Shown one piece after another: positions 1-10,622 of a stretch of 64,000 nucleotides of DNA. The notes under the pieces are model-generated. The model was not told the DNA's origin. It saw nothing but the letters and a program-made list of their open reading frames with translations, and did no database searches. The stretch lies in the NCBI GenBank assembly GCA_025358295.1, contig JANYJY010000035.1:1-64000 (forward strand), given 5' to 3'. The stretch is from Gammaproteobacteria bacterium. GTDB lineage: Bacteria; Pseudomonadota; Gammaproteobacteria; Steroidobacterales; Steroidobacteraceae. The stretch's first letter is position 1; the number at the start of each line of letters is the position of its first letter. The position numbers and the translations under genes were made by a program.

Positions 1-992
1 CCGCCCATGGTGAGGCGCACATCTTGTGCGTTCAACACCGCATCGATGCGCCCTCCCAGCGAGTCGATGGCACTCCATTGCTCCTCCGAGTACGGTTTGG
101 TGACCCGCGGGGCCTGCCACACCCGCTCGACCCGCATGGCATATTCAAATGTGGTCTCGCATTCATCCACGGCGCCGGACAACGGCGCCGCCGACTGGGG
201 ATCCGGCGTGCAGGACAGCGGGATGTGGCCCTCGCCGGTCAGTAGTCCAGACGTGGGATCCAATCCGATCCAACCGGCACCCGGCAGATACACTTCGCAC
301 CAGGCGTGTAGATCAGTGAAATCATGTGTGGGGCCCGAAGGCCCTTCCGTGGATTTGTTATCCGCCACCAGTTGAATGAGGTAGCCGGAAGCGAAGCGTG
401 CCGCGAGCCCGAGATGCCGCAGTAGTTGCACGAGGAGCTCGGCCGAGTCGCGGCAGGAGCCCAAGCGCTGCTCGAGCGTGCGCTCCGGCGTCTGCACGCC
501 GGGTTCCATGCGGATGACATAGCGTATATCGGCCGCCAGACGCTGGTTCACCTCAACCAGAAAATCGATCGTCACGCGCGGATCGAGCGAGATCGTCGCG
601 AGATATTCTGCGAACAGTGGAGTTGCCGGGCTGGCGATCAAAAAGGGAGCTAGGTCACGCTCCTCGCTCGGATCGTACTCGAAGGGAAATTGCTGTGCGT
701 AGGGCTCCAAGAAAAAATCGAAGGGATTTTGCACGGCCATTTCCGCGACCAGATCCACCTCGACGCGCAGCTCCTGCGCGGGCTTCGAGAACATCACGCG
801 AGCCAGATAATTGGACTGCGGATCCTGTTGCCAATTGATGAAATGTTCGGCGGGGTGGATGTTCAGCGAATAAGAAAGAATGCGCGTTCGACAATGCGGT
901 GCGGGCCGCAACCGAATGATCTGTGGCCCTACGTTGACCCATCGATCGTAGCGGTAATGCATGACATGATTGAGCGCCACATGAATCGACAC
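1..992 (-). CDS. Transglutaminase-like protein (DUF2126-type family), 3' part outside window
   Basis: Open frame from GTG at 992 to the window edge (MSIHVALNHVMHYRYDRWVNVGPQIIRLRPAPHCRTRILSYSLN...). Transglutaminase core GSCRDSAELLVQLLRHLGLAARFASGYL and DLHAWCEVYLPGAGWIGLDPTSG. Confidence 0.85.
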   Translation of the reverse strand, partial: MSIHVALNHVMHYRYDRWVNVGPQIIRLRPAPHCRTRILSYSLNIHPAEHFINWQQDPQSNYLARVMFSKPAQELRVEVDLVAEMAVQNPFDFFLEPYAQQFPFEYDPSEERDLAPFLIASPATPLFAEYLATISLDPRVTIDFLVEVNQRLAADIRYVIRMEPGVQTPERTLEQRLGSCRDSAELLVQLLRHLGLAARFASGYLIQLVADNKSTEGPSGPTHDFTDLHAWCEVYLPGAGWIGLDPTSGLLTGEGHIPLSCTPDPQSAAPLSGAVDECETTFEYAMRVERVWQAPRVTKPYSEEQWSAIDSLGGRIDAVLNAQDVRLTMG

Positions 993-1022
993 TGAACGTC
1001 TCCGATGGGGATCTTTTGCATT

Positions 1023-2171
1023 CTACGCGGAACCGCCCGCCGCGCTCCGATACTCGTCGATGGTGGCGTGGATGAACTGCAGTTTGCGGACCGCAGGCGC
1101 CGACAAAACGAAGGGATAGATGTCCAGTAATCCCATACCTCGGCTGATATTGTTCAATACATAGGTGAGCGCTACCCACGACTCGATCATGGAATTGAAG
1201 TCGCGGTGGCGCGGGTTCAGCGGATCGGGAGGCGGCCCCATGTGGGGCTCATCACTGCGTGCCGGCCGCAGTGCCAGCCCGACCGCCCCCGCCGTCTCCA
1301 GTGCATCCACCATATGCAGGTAATGGGCCCATGACTCGGCCCAGTCCTCGGACGGATGCATGGTGGCATAGGCACTGATAAAGCTCTGCTCCCATTGAGC
1401 GGGCGCGCCTTGGTCATAATGCTTATTCAATGCAGCTTGATAGTCCGCACGCTCATCGCCGAATAGTTCACGGAATTCACCGAGCTTCTGATCGCTCGAA
1501 ATCAAAATGTCCCAGAAATAATGTCCCACCTCGTGACGAAAATGCCCCAAAAGGGTGCGATACGGTTCGTTCTGCAGCGTGCGCTCCTTTTCTCGGTGCA
1601 CATCGTCCGCCTCCGCGATATTGATGGTGATCAAGCCATTGTCATGACCGGTCAGCACCCTCTTCGCATCGCCGACATGCGAATCCTCCAGGAATTCGAA
1701 CGCCAGGCCTGAATTTTGGTCCCCGTCTTTGGGGACTACCGGCAGTCCCAGGCCTAGTAAGGTGTAAAGCATGCGCCGCTTGGCCACTTCCAGCCGGAAC
1801 CAAGCGATTCGATTTCTCTCGCTTGTGAGGTCGGGAATGACACGATTCAATCGGCAGGAGCGGCAAAAATCGTTGCGGTCGTCTGCGGCGACAACCCAGT
1901 TGCACACGCTGACCTGATCGTAATTCGCGCACAGGCGATAGCCGGGTGATCCCGGCGGAAGCAGTTCGGCTCTCCACAGCCCGTCCGCGCCTTCTATCAG
2001 TGCACCAATGAGCCCCTTGTCCGGCAGAAACGCGAGCGAGTGACCGCAATTCAAGCAGCGCACGTTCTCGAAGAAAACTAAATTCTGGCAATGCGTGCAG
2101 TGGAAGGTTTTCACGGGCCCCTGAATCATAACGGAGCCGGCCGCAAGCGGGCCGCTCATTGGCTGAATCAA
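1023..2171 (-). CDS. Putative zinc-binding metallopeptidase with N-terminal zinc ribbon
   Basis: Zinc ribbon FHCTHCQNLVFFENVRCLNCGHSLAFLP and HEVGH motif (LLGHFRHEVGHYFWD). Start may be an internal ATG near 2129. Confidence 0.85.
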   Translation of the reverse strand: MIQPMSGPLAAGSVMIQGPVKTFHCTHCQNLVFFENVRCLNCGHSLAFLPDKGLIGALIEGADGLWRAELLPPGSPGYRLCANYDQVSVCNWVVAADDRNDFCRSCRLNRVIPDLTSERNRIAWFRLEVAKRRMLYTLLGLGLPVVPKDGDQNSGLAFEFLEDSHVGDAKRVLTGHDNGLITINIAEADDVHREKERTLQNEPYRTLLGHFRHEVGHYFWDILISSDQKLGEFRELFGDERADYQAALNKHYDQGAPAQWEQSFISAYATMHPSEDWAESWAHYLHMVDALETAGAVGLALRPARSDEPHMGPPPDPLNPRHRDFNSMIESWVALTYVLNNISRGMGLLDIYPFVLSAPAVRKLQFIHATIDEYRSAAGGSA

Positions 2172-2226
2172 TTCAACGGATAATTCCCCCGCGGCAAAAT
2201 TTACAATGGGGGCGCAACAGTCCGGG

Positions 2227-3111
2227 TCAGTTCCTCAAATCGAATCTAATTCGGAACGGGTAACAGGAATTCACGGGGTGGCCGTCTTCCGTCGAGGCGC
2301 GGTAATGACCCGAACCGGCTTTTGCGAGCCTGAGCGCGGCCTCGTCGAGCCTGGAACTGCCGGTGGATTGAATCAGGGTCGGGTTGGAAATCAGTCGGCC
2401 CATACCATCGACGCATGCCTGGACCGTCGCAATGCCCTGCTCGCCACGAAAGAGGGCGCCCGAGGGATAGAAATCTTCCGCAATGGGAAATCCCGCGCCG
2501 GGGCCGCCACGCACGCGGTTAACGGTCGTCGTTAGCGTCGGTGCCGTGTTGCGGGACATATCATCCACCCTCACAGCCGCCCCTTCCGTCGACTCGGACT
2601 CGATTGGCGGCATGTCGATGGGCGGCTGAGGGATCGGCACCGGATCCCGAATTGTCGGGCCGAGCGACGATGTTACGTCGACGGGGCGATGCTCAGTGAT
2701 GACATGATTTTGCAAAGGGGGCGCAGGCGCATGGACGACCTCCTTGGTCACGGTCACCAGCAAGGCATAGAGCGCAGCGGCGTGCAGACAGGCCACCAAC
2801 AGAAACGTCATCGTGCGGCGCGAAACCATAGGCGTGTTGTTTTGCACTAAGCCGAAGGAATTGACCTGTGCTGAGGCCGAACCCGTAACCGGCACCGCGG
2901 CGATGCGGTGGTTATAGGCGATGACGCTGGTGGCCCAACAGCAACCCACGGCGAATCGCAGACGCGAAAATTGCCCGGGCCGTTCCAAGAAATCGGCCAG
3001 CCACTCCTCCTCGAGCCGCTCTGACAGACCCGCCGGTGCGCGCCGTGCAGCCCGACGAATCACGTCCTGTCCCAGTCCATCCACCCAGTCCAGCATTCGC
3101 TCGGAAGTCAT
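2227..3111 (-). CDS. TonB-family energy transducer with unusual N-terminal domain
   Basis: Single TM segment, proline-rich linker, and TonB C-terminal motif (GIATVQACVDGMGRLISNPTLIQSTGSSRLDEAAL). Confidence 0.75.
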   Translation of the reverse strand: MTSERMLDWVDGLGQDVIRRAARRAPAGLSERLEEEWLADFLERPGQFSRLRFAVGCCWATSVIAYNHRIAAVPVTGSASAQVNSFGLVQNNTPMVSRRTMTFLLVACLHAAALYALLVTVTKEVVHAPAPPLQNHVITEHRPVDVTSSLGPTIRDPVPIPQPPIDMPPIESESTEGAAVRVDDMSRNTAPTLTTTVNRVRGGPGAGFPIAEDFYPSGALFRGEQGIATVQACVDGMGRLISNPTLIQSTGSSRLDEAALRLAKAGSGHYRASTEDGHPVNSCYPFRIRFDLRN

Positions 3112-3142
3112 AGACCCTCCTTAGACCGGCGGCAACGCCGGC

Positions 3143-3484
3143 TTACGCAAAAACACCGCGGCTAAAACTTGCAAAGACTTCGCCGGCGCGCTTCAGTCCG
3201 GTCGGCGTCATTCGATACAGACGTCGGCGCGGACGCCCGGCACTCGATGGGTCGATGGACTCCCATCGGCTGACGAACCAACCTGCGGCCTCGAGTCGAA
3301 GAAGAATGGGATACAAAGTTCCCGACGCGAGACGGGAACGCCGGTGAACTTCAGCGCCGGACAGCTGATCTGTGGGGTTTTCGAGAAACGCCTCCAACAC
3401 CTTCATGGTCTGGAGGGACATGCGCACTTCGCGATCTTGCTTACCCATGGTAGCAAGTCTACATAGGGTCTCCACCCAATGCAA
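3143..3484 (-). CDS. PadR-family transcriptional regulator
   Basis: wHTH LSGAEVHRRSRLASGTLYPILLRLEAAGWFVSRWE...GRPRRRLYRMTPTGLKRAGE. Start probably about 3448 (MGKQDREV). Confidence 0.85.
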   Translation of the reverse strand: MHWVETLCRLATMGKQDREVRMSLQTMKVLEAFLENPTDQLSGAEVHRRSRLASGTLYPILLRLEAAGWFVSRWESIDPSSAGRPRRRLYRMTPTGLKRAGEVFASFSRGVFA

Positions 3485-3566
3485 TCCCTCGCCCGCGGGG
3501 TATCGCCAATCACGGTTGGCGTATGATGCCGCCGTACAAAAACAAGCTGCTCACGAAAGGACTGGC

Positions 3567-5534
3567 ATGCGACTTCAAACGACGGCATTCCTGGTGTTGA
3601 CCCTGTTCTTTGACGTGGCCTCGAACGCACAAACGCCGTCGCTGCTCAACAGCCTGTTCGGGGACCATGCCGTATTGCAGCGAGATAAGGCAATTGCCAT
3701 TTGGGGTCAAGCCTCGCCCACAGAAACAGTAACCGTCACTCTGGCGGGCGCGGTCGGCCACGCGCGGGCTGATTCGTCCGGGCGCTGGACTGTCACGATG
3801 CCTGCCATGAGCGCCGGCGGACCTTTTGTCCTTGAGGCGCGCAGCAGTTCGGGCGCGACGCAGTCAGCCGGCGACATTCTCATCGGCGATGATTTCTTGT
3901 GTTCGGGCCAGTCGAACATGGAGCTGGCGGTACTGCGTGCCGGGGATTCACAGTACGAGATCAATACCTCCGCGAATGACGGCATTCGCATGCTGAGCGT
4001 CGATCACGCCGACAGTCCGAGCGTGCTGGCAGAATTCCGTGGCCTGAAAAAATGGCAAATCGCGTCCTCGACTACCGTGCCCGACTGGTCCGCAGTGTGC
4101 TTTTTCTTTGCGCGCGAGCTGCAAAAATCCATTCACGTACCGATCGGCTTGGTGCATTCATCCTGGGGTGGGTCGAATATCCGTCCATGGATGAGCGCCG
4201 CCGCGCTGCAGGCAACCGGAAGCTATCAGTCGTTGCTGAGCATTCTGTCCGCCTATGCGAAGAACCCGGCGCTCGGTCAACTGCAGTTCGCTGCGCAATG
4301 GGAAACGTGGTGGCGCACTCAATCACACGATCTCGCCGGCAGCGAACCCTGGGCGATCAGATCGCCGCCGACTCCCGGCGCTCATACCTGGCGCCCGGCG
4401 CCCACCGGCCTCGGCGATTGGCGTCACTGGGGAGGCGCCGGGCTAGAGAACTTTACGGGTCTTATTTGGTTTCGGACTCAAATCACCCTGTCCGTAGAAC
4501 AAGCAGCGTCGGCCGCGACCTTGGCATTGGGGCCGATCAACCAAGTGGACCAGACCTGGATCAATGGTCGGCCCATCGGCAATACTTTTGGCTACGGCAG
4601 CGAACGAACGTATTCACTGGCCGCCGGTACTCTGCACCCGGGCGTCAATGTGTTGGTGATGAACGTGCTGAGCACCTACGGCGGCGGAGGCTTGCTGGCC
4701 GGCGGCGCCAAGCGACAACTGGTCCTGGCGGGAGGCGCGTCCATCCCTCTCGATGGCCCCTGGGAATACAGTGTGGTACCCGCCGAGATAGGCTATCCAC
4801 CCCGGGCGCCGTGGGAGTCCGTCGGTGGTTTGAGCACTCTTTATAACGCGATGATCGCTCCGCTGGGGCCCTTCGGCTTTCGCGGTGCGGTGTGGTATCA
4901 AGGCGAATCCAACACCGGTGAAGCCGCCTCGTATCAGGGCCTACTGCGGGGTTTGATGGCGGATTGGCGTCGCCAGTTCGGTCCTGGACTACCCTTCCTG
5001 ATCGTCCAACTGCCGAATTTCGGGCCCCCACCCGTCGCGCCGAGCGAATCCGGTTGGGCCGAGGTGCGCGAAGCCGAACGCCGCGCGGTGGCGGGCGACG
5101 CGCATGCCGGCCTCGCGGTCAGCATCGACGTCGGCGAGGCGCACAACCTCCATCCGACCAATAAGCAGGACGTCGCCAGACGTTTGGCGCGTGCGGCTCG
5201 GCATGTCATCTATGGTGAATCGATCTCCCCGTCGGGACCAGTTGCCATCGCCGCAACCCGCGGCGCCGGTCAAATTGACGTGCAATTCGCCGAGTATGAG
5301 TCTCCCTTGGTCGCCTATAGCCACGAGAATCCCATCGGCTTCGAATTGTGCGAGGACGCGAGGGGCTCCTGCCGCTTCGTCCAATCGCACATCGACGGTA
5401 GTCGTGTTTCTCTACCCATGCCCGGGAACCTGTCCCCGACGCGCGTGCGCTATTGCTGGGCCGACAGTCCGATCTGCACTCTGTTCGATGGGTCGGGCCT
5501 TCCGGCAGGGCCGTTCGAGCTTAAAATTCGATAA
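3567..5534 (+). CDS. Sialate O-acetylesterase (SGNH/SASA-type esterase)
   Basis: Signal peptide MRLQTTAFLVLTLFFDVASNA; SGQSNMELAV block; GAVWYQGESNTGEA block. Confidence 0.9.
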   Translation: MRLQTTAFLVLTLFFDVASNAQTPSLLNSLFGDHAVLQRDKAIAIWGQASPTETVTVTLAGAVGHARADSSGRWTVTMPAMSAGGPFVLEARSSSGATQSAGDILIGDDFLCSGQSNMELAVLRAGDSQYEINTSANDGIRMLSVDHADSPSVLAEFRGLKKWQIASSTTVPDWSAVCFFFARELQKSIHVPIGLVHSSWGGSNIRPWMSAAALQATGSYQSLLSILSAYAKNPALGQLQFAAQWETWWRTQSHDLAGSEPWAIRSPPTPGAHTWRPAPTGLGDWRHWGGAGLENFTGLIWFRTQITLSVEQAASAATLALGPINQVDQTWINGRPIGNTFGYGSERTYSLAAGTLHPGVNVLVMNVLSTYGGGGLLAGGAKRQLVLAGGASIPLDGPWEYSVVPAEIGYPPRAPWESVGGLSTLYNAMIAPLGPFGFRGAVWYQGESNTGEAASYQGLLRGLMADWRRQFGPGLPFLIVQLPNFGPPPVAPSESGWAEVREAERRAVAGDAHAGLAVSIDVGEAHNLHPTNKQDVARRLARAARHVIYGESISPSGPVAIAATRGAGQIDVQFAEYESPLVAYSHENPIGFELCEDARGSCRFVQSHIDGSRVSLPMPGNLSPTRVRYCWADSPICTLFDGSGLPAGPFELKIR

Positions 5535-5601
5535 TTGGCGCGCTTCCGACTCGGTCAGCGCTCGCGTATGCCCAGCCCCCAAAGTAGTTGCCGGACAGTT
5601 C

Positions 5602-5615
5602 TGATAGCGCTACCA
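5602..5615. promoter_or_regulatory. Putative LacI-family operator TGATAGCGCTACCA upstream of GH9 gene
   Basis: 14-bp near-perfect palindrome. Its reverse complement is identical to the site at 25486-25499. Confidence 0.75.
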
Positions 5616-5822
5616 TTTGTTTATAATTAAGATTGGGCGCTGGGATAATTGGGGGGAACAGCCAATGCATTCATCGGTCCATGCAACCGAAAATCCGCTT
5701 CTTCGTGCCCGCGTTCTTTACCTATACGGGCCTGCGCATCAATGTGCTCGGCCTGGCCAGTCCATCCGATTGGCAAGGATCGGGCATCGTGCTCGCCGCC
5801 GCCATCCTTGCGGGGTATCGCG

Positions 5823-8303
5823 TTGAGCATACTCGCGACGCGTGAATGCGCGTTCGCCGTCCTGGTGATGCTGTGCGCACCCACTCTGATGGCCGCCGAC
5901 CTTCACCTGAACGACCTGGACTACTTCGAGGCCCAGGGACTCAGTGTTCTGACCTATCAGAATACTTTTCATGAGGTGTTCCGCGACCAGAAATTGGGCG
6001 GCATCGAGATCATTCAGCATGGCGAGCGAATCGCCACCGACGGCGAAGTCCGACTGCTGGCGACGCCGGAGCAATGGGATCCGGTGCCGAAATTTTCCGG
6101 GCGCAAGCGCAGCGCTGTCACGGACCAATTGGTCATCTCCTCCGGTTATCCCGATTACTCCTTGAACTATAGGATGGAGGTCACCGCCGAAGGCGAGGGC
6201 TTCCGCGTCGCCATCCACTTGAGTCAGCCGCTGCCTGCCGCCTTGGTGGGCAAGGCCGGCTTCAATCTGGATTTCCTTCCCACTGCGTATTTCGGCAAGA
6301 CTTATCGGGCCGATGATTCCTACGGAATCTTTCCTCGCCACCCGCAAGGTCCCATGGAACGAGGCGCCGACGGCACTGCGACACCCTTGCCGATCGCGCG
6401 CGGTCATCAATTCGTGCTGGCGCCCGAGGATCCATCCACCCGCGTCACCCTGACGTCCGACACGGGAGCCCTGATGCTGTTTGACGGCCGGAATCGAGCG
6501 CAAAATGGCTGGTACGTGGTGCGCGAATTGATTCCCGGCAATCGAACACAAAACGCCCTGGTTTGGCATGTCCATCCCCATGTCATCCCGGGCTGGGTCC
6601 GGCCGCCCGTCGTCTCTTACAATCAAGTGGGATATACGCCGGATCGATCCAAGATAGCGCTGATCGAGTTGGACCCTCGCGACGAGGCCGCCGCAACGGC
6701 CCGCATCCTGCGGCTGGATGACAAGGGCAACTACCAGGAAGCATTCCGCGGCGCAGTGAAGCCCTGGGGAAAATGGCTGCGCTACCAGTACTCGTCCTTT
6801 GATTTCTCCGCGGTCCATGCGCCAGGCGTGTATGCGATCGAGTACGCCGGCACCACCTCCACTCCTTTTCGCATCGCCGCCGATATCTATCGCAAGGGCG
6901 TGTGGCAGCCCTCTCTCGATACTTACCTGGCCGTGCAAATGGACCATGTGAAAGTGCGTGAGAGCTATCGTGTCTGGCACGGTGTTTCCCACATGGATGA
7001 TGCGCGTCAAGCGCCGTCGAACTACACCCACTTCGATGGCTATTCCATGGGCCCATCCTCGGACTCGCCCTATGCGGCCGGAGAGCATATTCCGGGACTC
7101 AATGTCGGCGGCTGGTACGACGCCAGCGACTACGATCTTCGCACCCAGACCCAGGCCCGCGTGATCGGCGATCTGGTCATGATGCGCGAGGCCTTCCACA
7201 TCGACTGGGATGAGACTACGGTCGATGAAGATGCTCGTTTGATTCAAATCCACCGCCCCGATGGCGTGCCGGATGTATTGCAGCAGATTAAACATGGCGT
7301 GCTCGCCCTACTGGCCCAGTATGGCGCCTTCGGCCACGCGATTCCCGGCATCGTGGAACCCACTCTCGAGGAATACACTCATCTCGGCGACGCTGCGTCG
7401 CAGACGGACGGGAGGATCTACGCTTCTCGCCTGACGACATTGCAGAGCGACGGTATGTCGTCCGGCTTGCCGGATGACCGCTGGGCGTTTACCTCGTATA
7501 CCACGCCTTTGAACTATGCGGCCGCCGCAGCGCTCGCCGCCGCCGGCCGCGCGCTGCGCGCCTACGACGATGCCCTCGCCGCCCGATGTCTGTCGACGGC
7601 GGTCCGCGTATGGCAGGACGAACACAGCCATGCGCCGGTCATTTTCCAGTCCTTCAACACCACGGGCGGCAGGCTCGAAGACGAAGAAGTCGGCGCAGCG
7701 GTCGAACTGCTGATCGCGACTCACGGCGAGGCCGTCTACAAGACGCGCCTTGCTGCTCTATTTCCGGTCATCGACAAGAATTTCTCAGCGCTGGGATGGT
7801 TGGCTTCACGGGCGCTGCCCTACATGGACGCGGGCTTCAAGACGGCACTTGGCAAATCCCTGTCGCGGTTCAAAGCCAATCAGGCTTTGGAATTGGCGAA
7901 AAATCCCTTCGGCGTGCCCATCGACACGGGAACCTGGGGAGGGTCCGGTACCGTCGCGGTTTTCGCAGTCCGCATGTACTACCTGCATGAGGCCTATCCC
8001 AATCTCGTCGGAATCGAGGACACGTTGCGGGGCTTCGACTATGTGCTCGGCCGCCATCCCGCCTCCAATGTCTCCTATGTCGCGTCCGTGGGAACCACCT
8101 CGAAACTCATTGGCTACGGCAACAATCGCGCCGATTACACTTTCATTCCCGGCGGCATGATTCCGGGAGTGGTCATCATTCAGCCGGATTTTCCGGAACT
8201 CAAAGACAAGTGGCCCTTCCTTTGGTACGAAAACGAATACGTCGTCGATGCCGCCACGGCATTCATCCTGGCGGCCAATGCCGCCGCTGCCTTCGCTCAC
8301 TAG
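5823..8303 (+). CDS. Glycoside hydrolase family 9 with N-terminal Ig-like domain
   Basis: VSYNQVGYTPDRSKIALIE Ig-like start, GGWYDASDYDLRTQTQA catalytic Asp region, FDYVLGRHPASNVSYV...WYENEYVVDAATAF C-terminal catalytic block. TTG start gives a Sec signal peptide (MSILATRECAFAVLVMLCAPTLMA). Confidence 0.9.
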   Translation: MSILATRECAFAVLVMLCAPTLMAADLHLNDLDYFEAQGLSVLTYQNTFHEVFRDQKLGGIEIIQHGERIATDGEVRLLATPEQWDPVPKFSGRKRSAVTDQLVISSGYPDYSLNYRMEVTAEGEGFRVAIHLSQPLPAALVGKAGFNLDFLPTAYFGKTYRADDSYGIFPRHPQGPMERGADGTATPLPIARGHQFVLAPEDPSTRVTLTSDTGALMLFDGRNRAQNGWYVVRELIPGNRTQNALVWHVHPHVIPGWVRPPVVSYNQVGYTPDRSKIALIELDPRDEAAATARILRLDDKGNYQEAFRGAVKPWGKWLRYQYSSFDFSAVHAPGVYAIEYAGTTSTPFRIAADIYRKGVWQPSLDTYLAVQMDHVKVRESYRVWHGVSHMDDARQAPSNYTHFDGYSMGPSSDSPYAAGEHIPGLNVGGWYDASDYDLRTQTQARVIGDLVMMREAFHIDWDETTVDEDARLIQIHRPDGVPDVLQQIKHGVLALLAQYGAFGHAIPGIVEPTLEEYTHLGDAASQTDGRIYASRLTTLQSDGMSSGLPDDRWAFTSYTTPLNYAAAAALAAAGRALRAYDDALAARCLSTAVRVWQDEHSHAPVIFQSFNTTGGRLEDEEVGAAVELLIATHGEAVYKTRLAALFPVIDKNFSALGWLASRALPYMDAGFKTALGKSLSRFKANQALELAKNPFGVPIDTGTWGGSGTVAVFAVRMYYLHEAYPNLVGIEDTLRGFDYVLGRHPASNVSYVASVGTTSKLIGYGNNRADYTFIPGGMIPGVVIIQPDFPELKDKWPFLWYENEYVVDAATAFILAANAAAAFAH

Positions 8304-8313
8304 GACAACCTAA

Positions 8314-9579
8314 TTGAACTCATCACACTCGATGGCTGTGAAATTGAGCGCACTCGCCGTGTTGGCGCTGGCGCCTGGCTGGAGCGACGCGGCCGGGAAA
8401 GTACACAAGGCCACCGTCGATGCTGCGCTACGCGCCCTCACGGATTCAAAAAAGCTGGTGGGAGTTTCCGCCTTGGTCTATGAGAACGGTCACGAAGTGT
8501 ATTTCGGGGCCTTTGGGCAAGCCGATCGCGAAGCCGGCAAACCCATGACCCGCGCTACCCTGGTGCAGATATTCTCCATGACCAAGCCGATCACGGGCGT
8601 TGCGCTGATGTCCCTATACGAAGCGGGCAAATTTCAGCTCGACGATCCCCTGAGCAAGTACGCCCCGGAGTTCGCCGATCTGCGTGTCTACGTCGGCGTC
8701 GACAGCCGCGGAGGGGCGCTCTATGAACCGCTGCGCCGGCCTGTAACGATTCGCGATATCACACGGCACACTGCGGGGTTTTACTCAGGAACGGATCACA
8801 CGCTCATCGCCGAGATGTATAGCGCAGCCGATCCCTCCGCCAAGACCAACACGCTGGCGCAAGAGGCCCAGAAACTCGGCTCGCTGCCGCTGTACTTTCA
8901 GCCGGGATCGCGCTGGCTATACGGTCCCTCGGTCGATATGCAGGCGCTGCTGGTGGAGCGCCTGTCCGGCATGCCATTCGATAGTTATCTGGAGCAGACC
9001 ATCTTCAAGCCGCTTGGGATGAAGAACACGCGCTACGTACTGCGTCCGGAAGATAAAGCGCGCCTGGCTGCCGTCTATGACTGGCACGAGAACGGCTTGC
9101 TGTCCCGCGAACCCGATGCCGAGGCCTTCGAGTTCAACAGTCGCGATTGGCCGCTGAAGCCCGGCAGTTATGGCTTGGTCTCGACGCTCGATGATTACAT
9201 GCGTTTCGCTCGCATGCTGCAAAACGGGGGTGAACTCGACGGCAGAAGAATTCTCAAAACCGATACCGTGCGGCTGATGGCAACCGACGCCATGCCCGCC
9301 GATGTGACGGATACATCGTGGTTGCCCAGCAAGGGGCAGGTGGGCTTCGGTATCGACTTTGCGGTGCGCATCCGGCCACCTGTCGATGCACACGAGGCGT
9401 CCGGCGCGGTTGGCGAATTCTTTTGGGATGGAGCGGCGGACACCCTCTTTTGGGTGGACCCTAAGAACAAGATCACTGCCGTGCTATTCACCCAGTATCG
9501 TCCGTTCGGCAAGGTGCCCCTGCACAAAGCCTTTCGCGACGCGGTGTACAGCGCCATTCCCGACGCTCTGGCTCATTGA
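8314..9579 (+). CDS. Serine hydrolase, class C beta-lactamase/esterase family
   Basis: SMTKPITG (SxxK), GYSFG-like YGPSVDMQ region, C-terminal FFWDGAADTLFWVDP. TTG start. Confidence 0.88.
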   Translation: MNSSHSMAVKLSALAVLALAPGWSDAAGKVHKATVDAALRALTDSKKLVGVSALVYENGHEVYFGAFGQADREAGKPMTRATLVQIFSMTKPITGVALMSLYEAGKFQLDDPLSKYAPEFADLRVYVGVDSRGGALYEPLRRPVTIRDITRHTAGFYSGTDHTLIAEMYSAADPSAKTNTLAQEAQKLGSLPLYFQPGSRWLYGPSVDMQALLVERLSGMPFDSYLEQTIFKPLGMKNTRYVLRPEDKARLAAVYDWHENGLLSREPDAEAFEFNSRDWPLKPGSYGLVSTLDDYMRFARMLQNGGELDGRRILKTDTVRLMATDAMPADVTDTSWLPSKGQVGFGIDFAVRIRPPVDAHEASGAVGEFFWDGAADTLFWVDPKNKITAVLFTQYRPFGKVPLHKAFRDAVYSAIPDALAH

Positions 9580-9592
9580 ACCCGGTTGGGGA

Positions 9593-10609
9593 TCAACCGC
9601 CTCGCAGTCGATGCATGACAATGGCGCGGATCTTGGCGTAGTTGTCCGGTTTGAGCGGGCCAAGCATGCCATGCTGCTCGGCCGGCAAATGCTTGAGCGG
9701 GTGCCCGTCGCTGCGAAACACGTAGTGATCGAAAAAGGCCTTCCAAGCGGCCCGTTCAGCCGCCGGACGCTCGGCGATGGCAATCATGCTGAGGAGCAAG
9801 CTGGTGTAGGGCGCATCGGGGCCCGCGGCGGAGGCATCCCACCAGTAATTGATGAGTCCGTTAAAGGCCGACAGAGATTCGATCTGATGCCACCACAGCT
9901 TGGGGATGTAGAGAGCATCGCCAGGCAGCAATTCGGCGCTCTGCGCCTGCTCGCGCTCGGCGCGAAACCGCGGGTATTTTTCATCGTCCGGCGGCGCGGC
10001 GGCGGCCAAGCTCACTGGCTGCCCCGCCATGGTGTGATCGATGGGGCCCACGTAGAGATTGGCGATCGACTGCGGCGAGTACAACGTGAATCGCCGGCGG
10101 CCGGCCACCACACAGGCAATATTGTCATAGGCATCGAAATGCGCCGACACCTTGGCCGCATGACCCAGCCAGATGCGCGGCGCGACATGGGCCGGCAGCA
10201 CCTGCAGGACATTCTGCGCGGCGAAACCCGGCAGATACTCATTCACCGGTACCGAGCCTAGATACAACGTGGGGGCGCCTGCGTCAGTTCGCTCGGCCAC
10301 AATGGCCGCAAGTGCCTCGCGAAAGCGCATGCGCCGGCGTGTAAAGTTGAAGCCCTTTAAATCCTCAGTGTAGTAATACTTGCCGTCGATGGCGGCATCG
10401 CCGACGAAAATCTCGATCTCGCGGCCATTATCGAACCGAGTCAAATAATCCTGCAGATCCATGGGTGAACGGGTCGCGGAATGCACAGCCGGCCATGCGC
10501 TCACCAGGCCGCGCAACACCACCGGCCGGCAAGGCTCGACCACCTCGCTCAGGAAGTGCGCCTCACTGGTGAGGTCCTTGCCGTCGATCTCGGGCAGGGT
10601 CCGGCTCAT
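9593..10609 (-). CDS. Cupin-like (JmjC/cupin_8) domain protein
   Basis: PVVLRGLVSAWPAVHSA...WLGHAAKVSAHFDAYDNIACVVAGRRRFTLYSP...LPGDALYIPKLWWHQIESL. Confidence 0.88.
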   Translation of the reverse strand: MSRTLPEIDGKDLTSEAHFLSEVVEPCRPVVLRGLVSAWPAVHSATRSPMDLQDYLTRFDNGREIEIFVGDAAIDGKYYYTEDLKGFNFTRRRMRFREALAAIVAERTDAGAPTLYLGSVPVNEYLPGFAAQNVLQVLPAHVAPRIWLGHAAKVSAHFDAYDNIACVVAGRRRFTLYSPQSIANLYVGPIDHTMAGQPVSLAAAAPPDDEKYPRFRAEREQAQSAELLPGDALYIPKLWWHQIESLSAFNGLINYWWDASAAGPDAPYTSLLLSMIAIAERPAAERAAWKAFFDHYVFRSDGHPLKHLPAEQHGMLGPLKPDNYAKIRAIVMHRLRGG

Positions 10610-10622
10610 GGGTAAGACCGAA

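Noticed and set aside
5739-7295. 518-aa ORF on the minus strand
   Set aside because: Fully antisense to the GH9 gene, which has clear catalytic motifs; composition is typical of a high-GC shadow ORF.
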